Shown here piece after piece: positions 43,931 through 53,470 of a DNA stretch of 64,000 nt. A program made the position numbers and the translations under genes. Under the pieces are notes generated by a model. The model did no database searches. It was given only the letters and a program-made list of their open reading frames with translations, and had not been told where the DNA came from. Source of the stretch: Dermanyssus gallinae (taxonomy: Eukaryota; Arthropoda; Arachnida; Mesostigmata; Dermanyssidae); contig QVRM01001757.1 in the NCBI GenBank assembly GCA_003439945.1, positions 377,001 to 441,000 of the forward strand, written 5' to 3'. The stretch's first letter is position 1. The number at the start of each line of letters is the position of its first letter.

Positions 43931-44144
43931 ACTGAAAAAGGAAGCGAACATAGTAGCTGCATGTATGCACTCACCCCCCATATGGCCATCGGGGGATTTG
44001 AGTTACTTTGCAACCACAGACGTCAGCTTAACCAAAATGGTTCACTTAAGATGTACATTCGTCTGAACGTATTGGTTATGCACGCGTAATGTATTTTTTT
44101 ATAACCTGGGCGTAAAAATTTAAACATGCAAAAGTAAAATTATA

Positions 44145-44316
44145 ATTTTGTGAACTTCTTCTCAATATCACAATAGTCCCTGCTCTAGCTAAAGCCGTGT
44201 ATATTCTGATAATGTAGAACTTTCTCCCGATTGCGCCTGTATGTTCCGTTTTTCAACTGAGGAATGTTCTCTCACAATGGTGCATTTTGTAAACGTATGT
44301 CGGGACAGCCACCCCC
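44145..44316. mobile_element. Right half of a second MITE copy
   Basis: Matches 41,775-41,927 (TTCTTCTCAATATCACAATA, CTGCTCTAGC, TTCTCTCAC, GTGCATTTTGTA) and ends GACAGCCACCCCC followed by TA. It lies inside the mariner-like element, between its inner and outer inverted repeats. Confidence 0.7.
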
Positions 44317-44543
44317 TAAATCACAATTCAGAAAAATGTATTAAAAAATTATCTCACTCCTAAACGAAGCATTTCCGCTCCCCTTTTTCATTAACAAAAG
44401 TGATTTTTCTCACCGAGCTTGACCCTACCCCAGAGTTTTGCCTAATTAAATTCGAACACCCTGTATATGTATATATTGATATATATAGAAAATATTGTGA
44501 TGATTTATTAATCATTTACAATACGTTTGCACACTCGGCAGTG

Positions 44544-44582
<39 letters not shown>

Positions 44583-44682
44583 AGAATGTACTTATTTCAG
44601 TTTATTGGTGGAGGGCTAATAAAAGGTCGTTTGACTTCTGTTGTTGATCGAATCGCTTTTGAGCGAGGCTACGCTACTGTTA

Positions 44683-44815
44683 AAGAAAACCGGAGGGACA
44701 CATAGGTGCACGCGTTCGAGCCCCACCGTTGAACATCTCTATTTGCGGAGTCCGTATTACGAAGCAATGCGAAAGCAGTCTCGTGGACGCTGGCTTAAAT
44801 GCTAGGTGAGGGCAC
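44683..44815 (+). mobile_element. Decayed, 5'-truncated SINE family 1, copy 5
   Basis: Only the part from AACCGGAGGGACACATAGG through box B (GCGTTCGAGCCCCACCG) and the GAAGCAATGCGAAAGCAG tail is recognisable; box A is missing. It is more diverged than the other four copies. Confidence 0.65.
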
Positions 44816-45189
44816 TGCATTACTTACACTTAAACTGCATCACTTTTTTATGATGAAGAAGCATTTATCTCCTCCAACATTCAAAGAGCAAATGGGCTCG
44901 ATAACCTCTCTAGTTGCTAGCTTGTCTCAATTAGAACACCTATTCTGCTGATTAGTGGTCACTCTGTTTACGGCTGATTGAAGGGCTTCATGAAGCTTGT
45001 TCGTTGCGCTGTAGATGAATGCTATACATCTATGGAAACGCCGTGCCACTTGCGCTTGCGATTCTGAGCTCCATAGGTGTGTGTTTATGTGTTGCTACGA
45101 GGAGATAGCGTGTTGTCAGGCTGGTGGCATACGTGCGAGTCTAAGTAGTCCGTAGGTTATATTCCGTAGGGTTGGTTCCCATACAGATC

Positions 45190-45592
45190 TCTAGGGGGAC
45201 CCCGGCCGTGACGTATGGTACTTGGACGACGGTGTTCTATGCGGCGTCCCCAGTGCAATTCTGAGAAACATCCAGACTGAGCGGAGTGGCCTGGCCCTAA
45301 ACCCTGCAAAGTGTGAGGTGCATGCTGTAGAAGGTGCTACTGACTCTGAAGTGCTGGAGGCTCTCCCAGGGTGCAAGACTGAATTGCTAGGCATTCCCCT
45401 ATTCTCGCAGGGAGATCCGGGTGTCCTCGAGAGGTGGCTGGCCGGGCTAGAACATGCGATGCTACGCATTCGATTGATAAGTACTCACCTTGTTCTTCTG
45501 AGATCCTCATTTTCGGCCCTATTTATCAACCACCTGTTTTGAGATGCAGACTGTTCGCTGGCTTCGGGACTCCTTGAACGACTCAACAACGG
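45190..45592 (+). pseudogene. Reverse-transcriptase fragment, 5' part, cut by the BEL insertion
   Basis: The + frame reads WYLDDGVLCGVPSAI, then GLALNPAKCEVHAVEGA, a reverse-transcriptase motif C and following helix of an invertebrate retroelement family. It stops near 45,540. The BEL LTR begins at 45593, and further pieces of apparently the same element resume after the BEL element at 51,910. Confidence 0.6.
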
Positions 45593-45917
45593 TGTCACAG
45601 ATCACTACTGACTAATGAACATACGTCAAGCGATACGTATACTAAAACTGTATTTATTTTTACAAAACAGTTTCAGAGTGGGTCTCACGCGTGCAACACC
45701 TTTCTTACAACTCGCTCAAACATCTACTACATCGTTTTCTTCTTTTGCCGCGTGGCCTCCCTTTCGTGGGCCAGACACGGTCTTAAAGTAGGGCGGCTCT
45801 TTTAGTTGTCTGCTTTGCTACCAGACCGCTCCAACAAACGAGGTTCTAAGCAACTTATTGCGTATCAGACCGCTCCAACAAGCGGTCGGACCAATTAATA
45901 TGGAGACATTCACAACA
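45593..45917 (-). repeat. BEL 3' LTR
   Basis: About 325 nt, starting TGTCACAGATCACTACTGAC and ending ATTCACAACA in + orientation. It contains a CCGCTCCAACAAACGAG / CCGCTCCAACAAGCGG pair of related motifs. It aligns end to end with the other LTR. The internal neighbour (minus strand AACTCCGGGAG) is the probable polypurine tract. Confidence 0.9.
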
Positions 45918-46273
45918 CTCCCGGAGTTTCATGCGATGTAGCTGTAGCGTTCAGAGAAGGAAACTTGTTATACACCGCCAGTATATGTGAAATTGTTCAA
46001 ATGAAAATAGGTTGCGATACCTATCATCAAAGTTAGGTTTTACTCAGATACAATCCTGTTAGGAGTTCTCGAAACAATGAATCAAGAATAATGGCGCAAG
46101 TATAAGATTAATGGCACACTATGACGTACGATTATCAGTTAGCTCTCTTTGAGCTAGAACAACCTGTGCAGATGTTGCACCGCTCGACGAAGTGGCCCTT
46201 TGGAAGTGTCGACTTCGCAGGAGCGAGGCGCGCCATCCCGACCATTGATCATCTTTGAAATGCGTCGAAGTCG

Positions 46274-46465
46274 CTATTGGAGGCTTGGTGCATTGTCCTG
46301 ATGGATGATTACGACATCCCCAACTCTAAGCTCATTGCCGGACGCACCCAGCCGCTTGTGACCGCTTCGCAGGTATAAAACGTACTCGTTGCGCCACCTG
46401 CGCCAAAATACCTTAAGAATCTTTTTGCGCGCCCGCCACATCTTTACAAGATTATCCTCGAGCAC
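46274..46465 (-). pseudogene. BEL C-terminal DUF5641-like segment
   Basis: Contains KVFWRRWRNEYVLYLR and LRVGDVVIIHQDNAP, the end of BEL polyproteins. It overlaps the preceding frame by a frameshift. Confidence 0.65.
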
Positions 46466-47234
46466 CTTGCTGCGTCATATCTCCCGAGGATAGCGCGATT
46501 GGAACCCGAGACGCTACAAAGTGAGCTGGGGTTAGTGATACGGTTATCACTTGGTGAGTCCGGTATATGGGTAAGAGGTCTGGAGTTGATTATGGCCTCC
46601 ATTTCCTTGATCAGTGTAAGGAATGCAAACAGTGGCAGCAAGTGAGCCTTGACGGACCTCTTGATGCAATCCTTTACCACACGAACTAATCGCTCGAATT
46701 GGCCGCCCCACCAAGCGGCCTTTGGTGCGTTAAAGTGCCACTTAATTTCCGAAGACCCAAACTATTGTTGAACTTCCGGACTCTTTGACGAACCGTGAAT
46801 GGCCCGAGGTAATCAAGACAGACGTGTTTAAATGCCGTCGTAAAACCATCAATCCTCTCGGCTGGTAATGGAGCTTCAATTGCTTCTCCCGGTTGCGCCC
46901 GCTCACGGGCACATATCGCACACGAGTGGATAACGCTTTTGGTTAATTGCCGAGACCGGAGGATCCAAAACGTTTGGCGGAGGTTTGTCAATACAATGTC
47001 CGTGTGCAAGTGACGCACCCCTTTTACATGTGCATCCTCAATTTTAAGGCGAGTTAGATGGTCGTCGGCAAGGAGAACAGGATGTCGCACTTCAAATGTT
47101 TCATCCATATTCTCTAGGCGACCCCTTACTCTGATGAGGCCCCCATGGTCAATGAATGGTTTAAAAGCTGCAATACGCGGATCATCACATGTTTTTCCAT
47201 TGAGCAGTTGTGCTTTTGCTGAGGCAAAACACAT
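46444..47234 (-). pseudogene. BEL integrase, broken
   Basis: The first frame (47,234-46,686) has RLKIEDAHVKGVRHLHTDIV and SCAICARERAQPGE (the His-His-Cys-Cys zinc-binding part) and CLDYLGPFTVRQRV (first catalytic Asp). A second frame (46,680-46,444) has EMEAIINSRPLTHI (catalytic Glu). The central part with the second Asp is missing or scrambled. Confidence 0.75.
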
Positions 47235-47594
47235 TTGTTATGATTCTTTAATTAGCCCGCACTTTGCTGTGTGTATTTCAGCAGATTGTAGCGGCAATGT
47301 CGTGAGTGACTGGGTTGGACCGCATAGATTAGGGTCCCCCCCCGGCGCGCCTTGCTACGGAGCCGTCGAATAAAGCGCATCAAAGTGGCGTATACCCGGA
47401 TTGCCTTTGTCAGAGACGAATATTTTGTGATATCAAAAGCTGAAGATTCACTTTGCACATGGAGAGTGACACTTTCCGGGTTGCTGGAAGCTGACTTTTG
47501 GAATTGTGCGCAGTTATTTTGCTGTCGGAGAAATGCCGGACCATCCCGCCAAGTTGTCGAACTGCCTAGCTTGACCATGTCACATCTTCAAAAA

Positions 47595-47647
47595 ATTGCA
47601 GCAGACTAAAAGAGATAGTTTCAAAATCTCTTTTAGTCTGCTGCAAA
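47595..47647. repeat. Perfect 21-bp inverted repeat inside the BEL element
   Basis: ATTGCAGCAGACTAAAAGAG is the first 20 nt of the left arm; the right arm ends at 47647 and is the exact reverse complement; the loop is 11 nt. It sits between the RNase H-like and pre-integrase parts and looks like an inverted duplication of the element's own sequence. Confidence 0.85.
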
Positions 47648-47649
47648 TG

Positions 47650-48190
47650 AACTCCCCGTGCTTTTCCGGATTGTCACCGTGAATCCAGCAAAGAACGTTC
47701 ATAGAATCTGATCAAAGAAACTTTTCGACGTTGTTGAGGCCTAAATGATTTGCTACAAAGTCGACAAGTCGCGCTGTACAAAGCGCCGCAACTAACTCTT
47801 TTCGCGGAATAGTCATCTGTTCCAAGGCCTTGATAGGCGCGAGTCTAGCCTTGGCTTGCAACGAGGACTACACTGATTTTTCTATTTATATCGATACTCT
47901 TCAGGTAGACCACTCCCGCATTTGCGCGATCGCTTGCGTCGGCAAAGCCATGCAATTCTTGGGATGCTATCCGATCAAGTTCTGCTGTGTAGCAACGATG
48001 TATTTTAAAAGTTTGCATTTGCTCCAATTCACCACACCACTTTGTCCTAACCCTTTTCCAAATGCGGGGGCAAGTCTTCATCAAGTGTCAGTTTTTGCTT
48101 GTGAGCTTCTTGTAGAATTAACTTCAGTTGCATGATATATGGCGATATTAGACCGATAGGATCATGGAGCCGTGCGAAACGGCTAGAAGC
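47650..48190 (-). pseudogene. BEL RNase H / peptidase A17 region
   Basis: Pieces in two frames: ARLHDPIGLISPYIMQLKLI and ELHGFADASDRANAGVVYL, typical of the A17 segment that follows RT in BEL/Pao elements. Several stops. It ends at a perfect hairpin (47,595-47,647). Confidence 0.65.
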
Positions 48191-48196
48191 TCGTCA

Positions 48197-48820
48197 TTAA
48201 CAGCATCTCCCTGTTTTTTTGCTAACTCGCCACTTTTTCATTTCTATCCCAGCCTCTGTCAGTACGAAGTTTATCTCCTGTTGGAGTTGCAAAGCCTCTT
48301 CTTTGGACGCTGCGCCGCTGAGCAAATCGTCCATATATAGATGTTCCCTGAGAGCCAAAGCCGCTCCCGGATGGGATTCAGTATATTTGGCTGCGTGCTC
48401 CCGAATGACTGAGATGACATTAAACTGTGCGTCTTTGATACCGAATGTGTTACGAGTCATACGAAATATCTGAGGCTGTCGAAGTTCTGTGTTACTGGTA
48501 CACAGGAAGCACATCAAGTTCCGATACTCTTTGTGGACACATACGGTGAGGTAAGCTTTGCAGATATCACCTGCAATGGCGATCTTATGTCTGCGAAATT
48601 TCAAAATAATTTCGACAGACGTTGGTAATAGGCTTGGAACATCTGTAATACAATCGTCAAGTGAGATCTGTCCTTTAGTATGCGAGGAAGCATTAAACAC
48701 AGGTCGGACTTTGTATGTTTCCTTGGCCGGGTTTATGACTGGGAGATGAGGAAGTACGTACAATGTAGTTTCACCTTCCGGAAGTGGCTCAGCGAAGCCA
48801 TTCTCGAGAAACAGATTCAT
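48197..48820 (-). pseudogene. BEL reverse transcriptase
   Basis: Contains YKVRPVFNASSHTKGQISLD, IAIAGDICKAYL and the catalytic HLYMDDLLSGA; BEL elements usually have Y-V-D-D or Y-M-D-D here. The frame is lost after GIEMKKW near 48,210. Confidence 0.85.
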
Positions 48821-48823
48821 TTA

Positions 48824-49456
48824 TTTTGTATAGGCCGATTTTAGATCTAAGTTAGACCGGAGTCTCCCTAGAATAGAGCTCAATTGTCTGTGGGCGAGGC
48901 CCCAATTTTTGGCAAGTTTAGACGCCTTTGCGTGGTCGAGATTCAGTCGGCATGAGTAGCGCCCTGTAGACGTATCCTGTGTTACGCTTTTCTTAAAGCT
49001 ATCGGCGAGATTATCGAAATCTATCTTTGGTTCAGTCAACTCCGTTGGCTGAATACCCACATGCTCCAGGTTCCAAAAATCCTCTAATGAGATTGGAATG
49101 GACAACATGTTTATATGATCGGTGCGTGGAATGGAAGGAGTAACGGCAAGCGACCCTATCTTAGTAGGCATTATTGCCAAAGTATCATTCACTCTTTTCA
49201 TGGCACAACCATCTGTTATGCGTGCCATGTCGAAAGCGCTGAACAATACACCGATATCCAATGGCCCTCTTGGCTCTTCGGCCCACTCAATAGCCATACT
49301 CGTCCGTATATTCTCAGAGATGCGCGGTAGTAACTTCGTAAAAATCTCTGGAATGGCCAACGCGTTAAAGATCATATGCTCGGTCATTACGGGTGCGAGC
49401 GGCAAACGATACGGCTGCAAACTTTTGGAGTTGACCGTTGCTTCCTCCGAATACAT
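48824..49456 (-). pseudogene. BEL protease-RT connector
   Basis: Open for 211 codons; it includes PLDIGVLFSAFDM and ISLEDFWNLEHVGIQPTELT, the usual BEL pre-RT 'FW' region. It ends at an in-frame TAA (48823-48821) immediately before the ATG that opens the reverse-transcriptase frame. Confidence 0.75.
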
Positions 49457-49680
49457 GGACGTAAAGCCATTCGTGTCCCTCTGGCTTTAACTGCAACAGC
49501 TGTGCATACTTGTCGGTGATGTATGTACGCTGAGAGCCCGTGTCAAGGATGAACCGGGCCATAACGGACTTCTTTGTTTGAACGTCTTCAATCACGACAT
49601 GAGCAGGCGGAAGCAGATAATCGGTAAAAGCGGCCAATGCTCGGTGAGCGCTTCTAGAGCAGATAATAGGGAAATAGTTA
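49365..49680 (-). pseudogene. BEL aspartic protease (DUF1758-type)
   Basis: Encodes RFILDTGSQRTYITDKYAQL, with the DTGS-type active-site triplet. A frameshift near 49,450 moves the frame to the next segment (YSEEATVNS onward). Confidence 0.8.
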
Positions 49681-49715
49681 TTGGATTTAACTAATTATTA
49701 AATTAATTGGATAAC

Positions 49716-49903
49716 CGAGCAAGATGGCTTAGTGGCAGAAGCCTTTGCCTTGCATTCGGGAGGACTGGGTTCGAGACCCAGACCGGCCACTCTTAAATTG
49801 ATTTGCATGGTCTCCAATTTAGACAAGGTAACTGCCGGAGTGGATTAAAGTTAGCCATGACATGAAAAACCGTACACGGGCAATTGCCTTACGGAAGATC
49901 TAA
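49716..49903 (+). mobile_element. tRNA-derived SINE, family 2, copy 2 (inside the BEL element)
   Basis: Head GCAAGATGGCTTAGTGGCAG, box B CTGGGTTCGAGACCCAG, tail ending CAATTGCCTTACGGAAGATC, then A8-9. It matches the copy at 51-226. It lies between the Gag zinc-knuckle remnant and the protease of the BEL/Pao element, on the opposite strand, so it arrived after the BEL insertion. Confidence 0.82.
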
Positions 49904-49907
49904 AAAA

Positions 49908-50074
49908 AAATTACATTTTGCACAAACTATATTTGCTTGGCAGGATGCAGTATTATGGCCTGATTTCAGACAGCGTCTGCATAATCCCGCTTCATCAATA
50001 ATTTTTATGCGATTATCCAGTGATATATTTTGCTTGTAATGATGATGGTAATGGGGACCCTTGCAGAATAGACA
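49908..50074 (-). pseudogene. BEL Gag zinc-knuckle remnant
   Basis: Directly after the TAA and in frame: CLFCKGPHY, then GLCRRCLKSGHNTASC (Cys-x2-Cys-x4-His-x4-Cys) and CAKCN. It ends where SINE family 2 copy 2 begins. It is too short and interrupted to be an ORF of its own. Confidence 0.75.
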
Positions 50075-51304
50075 TTACTTACGCTTTTTGTCTTTGTTGT
50101 TTGTGCTAATGGCCGACGGTCTGCCTCTGTTGTGATTGCCATGAGGCGGAGGAACAGGCAAACCGTTGTTGTTGGATCCACTGTCGCGAGAGTTTAGTTG
50201 CAGCATTGCGCTCGATGCGCTCTGGCCTTGACGCCCACCACCCTTCCAGTGCTGTAGCTGTTGTGAACTTTCACCTGTCTGACTGAGCCGTATTTGCTGC
50301 TCGCGGGTGCATATCTCCTTCGCAAGAAATGAACGTAGGTCATTGAAACGGCGTACCAACTGCTCTGGCAGCTTAGCTGTGTCAGCAAGCGAGGGGAGTG
50401 GTGTCTTTGGATCGATGGCACTGAGGTCATAGTTGTCTTCTATGGACGCCAGGTATCGGAGAACAAGTCGATCAGGCGACGAGCGGAGCATTACTGAATA
50501 CATCATATAGGCATAGTTTTTAGGTTCATAATTAATGGTATCCAACGTCATTATATAACTATTGAGTTTATCTAACAACTCGTTAAAGCGACCTAAGTCT
50601 GATACCTTTTGTACCTTTGGAAGTGCCAACATATTCATAAATACGCTCGTAACGATTGTCTCTAAGATACCATACATTTGAATCAAATAACGAATAGCTC
50701 CCTGATAATTATTTCCCATTGGCGGCATCCCTTGCAACGCTTTTGCTGGTTTTCCATCCAGGTGATCTCGGAGGTATTTAAAGCGATGTGTGTCGTTCAG
50801 ATGGGGGCGGTCGTGCACAGCGGCTTTAAATTCTTCCCAGAATTGCACAAACTGCGTGATATCACCACCAAAGCGCCGAATCTTAATTGGAGGTAATTGA
50901 GAGTTCTGCTGCTCCTGCACCGACAAAAGACGCTGCATTAACGCCGTCACAGCAGTTCCGTTATTCATCTCCTCGCTCTTGCATTGCCGCGGTTCCGATA
51001 TTAGCCGCGCCTCGATGACGGCTTGAATATAATCAAGTTTCTCTTGATATGCTTGGGCTGTCTTGTACTCCTGCTCAACGGCTTCATCTGACAGTCCACT
51101 GTCTGCCACTTGGTCCATCCAACTGTTGTCGTAGTTAACCAGTTCTGTGCGAAGACGGTTGATTCTTCTGAGATGTGCTTGTAGCAACGCTGGCTCGGTA
51201 GCGGCAGCGGCAGCGTCACTCTGCACGGCTTTAACTGCGTCCTCTACGGTCTTGCGTGGTAACGCACGTAGATTGCGAATTCGTAGTTGTTTCGCTGTTT
51301 CCAT
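50075..51304 (-). CDS. BEL Gag (DUF1759-type), with premature TAA
   Basis: 409 codons from an ATG at 51304. The N-terminal part is helical and Lys/Arg-rich (METAKQLRIRNLRAL), followed by the conserved core around LPPIKIRRFGGDITQFVQFW and DTHRFKYLRDHLDGKPAKAL. It stops at TAA 50077-50075. The zinc-knuckle sequence follows in the same frame, so the stop is an in-frame break rather than the natural end. Confidence 0.88.
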   Translation of the reverse strand: METAKQLRIRNLRALPRKTVEDAVKAVQSDAAAAATEPALLQAHLRRINRLRTELVNYDNSWMDQVADSGLSDEAVEQEYKTAQAYQEKLDYIQAVIEARLISEPRQCKSEEMNNGTAVTALMQRLLSVQEQQNSQLPPIKIRRFGGDITQFVQFWEEFKAAVHDRPHLNDTHRFKYLRDHLDGKPAKALQGMPPMGNNYQGAIRYLIQMYGILETIVTSVFMNMLALPKVQKVSDLGRFNELLDKLNSYIMTLDTINYEPKNYAYMMYSVMLRSSPDRLVLRYLASIEDNYDLSAIDPKTPLPSLADTAKLPEQLVRRFNDLRSFLAKEICTREQQIRLSQTGESSQQLQHWKGGGRQGQSASSAMLQLNSRDSGSNNNGLPVPPPHGNHNRGRPSAISTNNKDKKRK

Positions 51305-51570
51305 TGTCAGACGGGAACACCGATATCTCGAACAAAAGTCACAATATGTAGCTGAAACAGAGTAAGTTACTCCTGCAGCTACCGACGGTTTTCTGCCGCG
51401 GTTGCGGTTGTTGTTGCCGTATTATGCGTCCACTAACGAAACAAGTACTTCGACGAAATGATCCTCAGCGGGATCAAGTAGCTCTCGACGACCGATTTTT
51501 ATGCTGCCGGTTAGCTAGGAACCGGTAGCTGTTTTTTTTGGTTTTACGAGCCGAGCGGTTCATAAGAGGC

Positions 51571-51582
51571 CGTTGGGCGCCA
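51571..51582 (-). other. BEL primer-binding site
   Basis: Four bases inside the 5' LTR the minus strand reads TGGCGCCCAACG, the form expected for priming by the 3' end of a tRNA-Lys-type molecule. Confidence 0.7.
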
Positions 51583-51586
51583 AGTA

Positions 51587-51909
51587 TGTCACAGATCACT
51601 ACTGACGAATGATCACACATCAAGCGATACGTATACTAAAACTGTATTTATTTTTACAAAACAGTTTTAGAGTGGGTCTCACACGTGCAACACGCTTCTT
51701 ACAGCTCGCTCAAACATCTACTACATCGTTTCCTTCTTTTGCCGCGTGGCCTCCCTCTCATGGGCCAGGCACGGTCTTAAAGTAGGGCGGCTCTAGGTGT
51801 CTGATTTGCTACCAGACCGCTCCAACAAACGAGGTCCTAAGCAACTTATTGCGTATCAGGCCGTTCCAACAAGCGGTCAGACCAATTAATATGGAGACAT
51901 TTACAACAG
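51587..51909 (-). repeat. BEL 5' LTR
   Basis: About 323 nt, nearly identical to 45593-45917 with roughly 15 scattered differences and a small deletion near GGCTCTAGGTGTCTG. It should carry the promoter of the element. Confidence 0.9.
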
Positions 51910-52765
51910 ACGGCATGCTGGCTAAAGTAAAGGCGTTGCTGAACTTCAGCATATCCGCAGATGCACGCTAACAAGCTCTACTCGTCAATCAGGGATGGTC
52001 CAGGGTTATCTGATGCGATTGTCCTATCGGTGAAAGCTCGGGCAGACAGACTTCTTTCCACAGATCTATGCAATAGGCCAGAACCCTTCTCAAGTCTGTC
52101 ACTCCTACCGGCCTAGAAACTCGATCGGAAACAAGCCGCCATAAAGCAGTTGCCGTGTGAGGCCACGAGCCCGCCGAAGCTGGGCACAAGAGAGAATGCT
52201 CAGCAACTTTATATAGGCAAAGGGCCGAAAACCTGATCGCCGATAAGCCACGGACTTCGATAGGGCGAGGCTGCGCGCCGTCTTCTCAAAATGGGCAAAC
52301 GCATATATCCACATCATACCCTGTGCCCGGATTGAGACTCTGTTAGATGAAAAGTCGGTGAGGATAGCAGTCGGAGTTCGTTTGTAAACAAACTTGTGTC
52401 CTCACCCTGCGTCAGCGGACACGTCGTCTGGCCAGACGGACGCTACGAGCTGTCCTGTATCGCCAATGCAGGTAGGAGAGCAAGACCCCACGCTTTGAAT
52501 AAAATCTTTAGCAAAGCTTTACGATCCAGTGGCCTACCGTGCGTCCTGGAACCCGTCGGACCTGGCAGGAAGGAATCTGACGGTCTGACCTTAACCCCGT
52601 TCGAGAGCGGTGCATGCAGGTATGGGAGCGACAGTCTTTGACTCATAAGTCCCTTGTAATGGTTAGTGCCGGCGCAGTGCGGGCCGGTCATGCTTCGGCC
52701 CTACCAAAGCAGGCAAGATGAGAGAGTATCAGAACATCGGGTCTCCGTGCGGTATTATTACGGTA
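51910..52765 (+). pseudogene. Reverse-transcriptase-like retroelement, 3' part, after the BEL insertion
   Basis: The + strand at 52,390-52,640 reads RARPHALNKIFSKALRSSGL and CVLEPVGPGRKESDGLTLTP, a signature of the same invertebrate retroelement family as the YLDDG fragment at 45.2 kb. Numerous stops. The BEL 5' LTR directly adjoins its left end, so the two pieces were probably one sequence before BEL inserted. Confidence 0.6.
52406..52650 (+). pseudogene. Zinc-knuckle-like and endonuclease-proximal part of the RT-like retroelement
   Basis: Detail of the preceding element: CVSGHVVWPDGRYELSC has Cys and His spacing of a zinc-binding segment, followed by the RARPHALNKI helix and the EPVG...SDGLTLTPFESGA block. 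In intact family members the block continues into a Trp-Asp-x-Thr-Cys motif; here that part is replaced by CRYGSDSL and a stop. Confidence 0.5.
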
Positions 52766-53150
52766 TCAATCCATTCATTTCTATCCAATTTTCGATCTAT
52801 TTGTGGAGAATGAAAACACAACTGTTATTTTTTACTAAGAGATCTTTATATGACCTTCTCTTTCTCGCTCAACTTGGTTAGCAATTCCACCGCTCTGGTT
52901 CGTTACCTGATTATTACGTCCCTTCGGTATGCCTGTATATATTTCCATCGTTTGATGATCATCATATCATCAACAGCCTCAGGCGCTGTTCTCGCCTCCC
53001 CATATCAGCCATTGAGTTCGTCTCGTGTAGAATCGTCTGTTGTTTTGCACCAGCGTCACCTCTGTGGCAAGTAAAGCGTATGTAGATAGGATGTTCTTCG
53101 GCATAGTGCTCATCATGCACACAACACTTGCGTATCATTGTTATTCAATC

Positions 53151-53184
<34 letters not shown>

Positions 53185-53340
53185 GTCATTCGAGTTATTG
53201 TCAGCAGACGACGGCCAAGAGTGGGCGTGATTTGGTCGGTGTTGGTAGGTTGAATGAAGAAGCTTGCCTTGAGGAATGGCAGATGCTTGTCCCTAGGTAC
53301 TGTATATAATGTAGTTAGTAATGGCAATCGTTGATGTCGT
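52766..53340. other. No gene recognised
   Basis: Unique-looking sequence with (TA)n at 53,152-53,180. Open frames on + (52,850-53,074 and 53,040-53,309) have no motif. Confidence 0.3.
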
Positions 53341-53349
53341 AGCAGTAAC

Positions 53350-53470
53350 AGTAGTGGCTGCTGTAGCTGTTGTTGTTGTTGTTGTTGTTATTGTTGTTGC
53401 GGTTGTTGTTGTAGTTGCTGCTGCTGCTGCTGCAGCAGCTCTGTTGCTGTTGTAGCTGTTGTTGTGAGTG
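53350..53470. repeat. GTT/GCT triplet tract
   Basis: Imperfect GTT and CTG triplets; on the minus strand this is a CAA/CAG tract like those at 9-14 kb. It gives poly-Thr/Ala frames that are not genes. Confidence 0.85.

Larger units (their letters stand above)
42589..44463 (+). mobile_element. Tc1/mariner-type DNA transposon, degenerate, ~1.9 kb
   Basis: Left TIR CAGGGTGTCCGAATTTGATT, continuing into AGGCAAAACTC (42589-42619), is matched by the right TIR 44433-44463 in reverse complement with two mismatches; TA flanks both ends. A second inverted pair lies inside (42627-42697 against 43862-43932). The interior holds transposase remnants, a direct duplication (about 42,733-42,857 and 43,233-43,425), a (TA)n array and a half-copy of the MITE from 41.6 kb. 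Frameshifts rule out activity. Confidence 0.8.
45593..51909 (-). mobile_element. BEL/Pao LTR retrotransposon, full structure, degenerate
   Basis: 6.3 kb with two LTRs (45593-45917 and 51587-51909) in TG...CA form. The flanks AACGG (45588-45592) and GACGG (51910-51914) agree with a 5-bp target duplication with one change. On the minus strand the order is PBS, Gag, zinc knuckles, aspartic protease, reverse transcriptase, RNase H/peptidase A17 region, integrase and DUF5641-type end, which is diagnostic for BEL/Pao. Stops and frameshifts break it in several places, and a SINE sits between the Gag end and the protease. The LTRs differ by substitutions and a small indel, so it is not a recent insertion. 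Confidence 0.92.

Noticed and set aside
49716..49790. Functional tRNA-Gly gene
   Set aside because: The acceptor stem does not pair and a second copy at 51-226 shares a long non-tRNA tail, so it is a SINE head.
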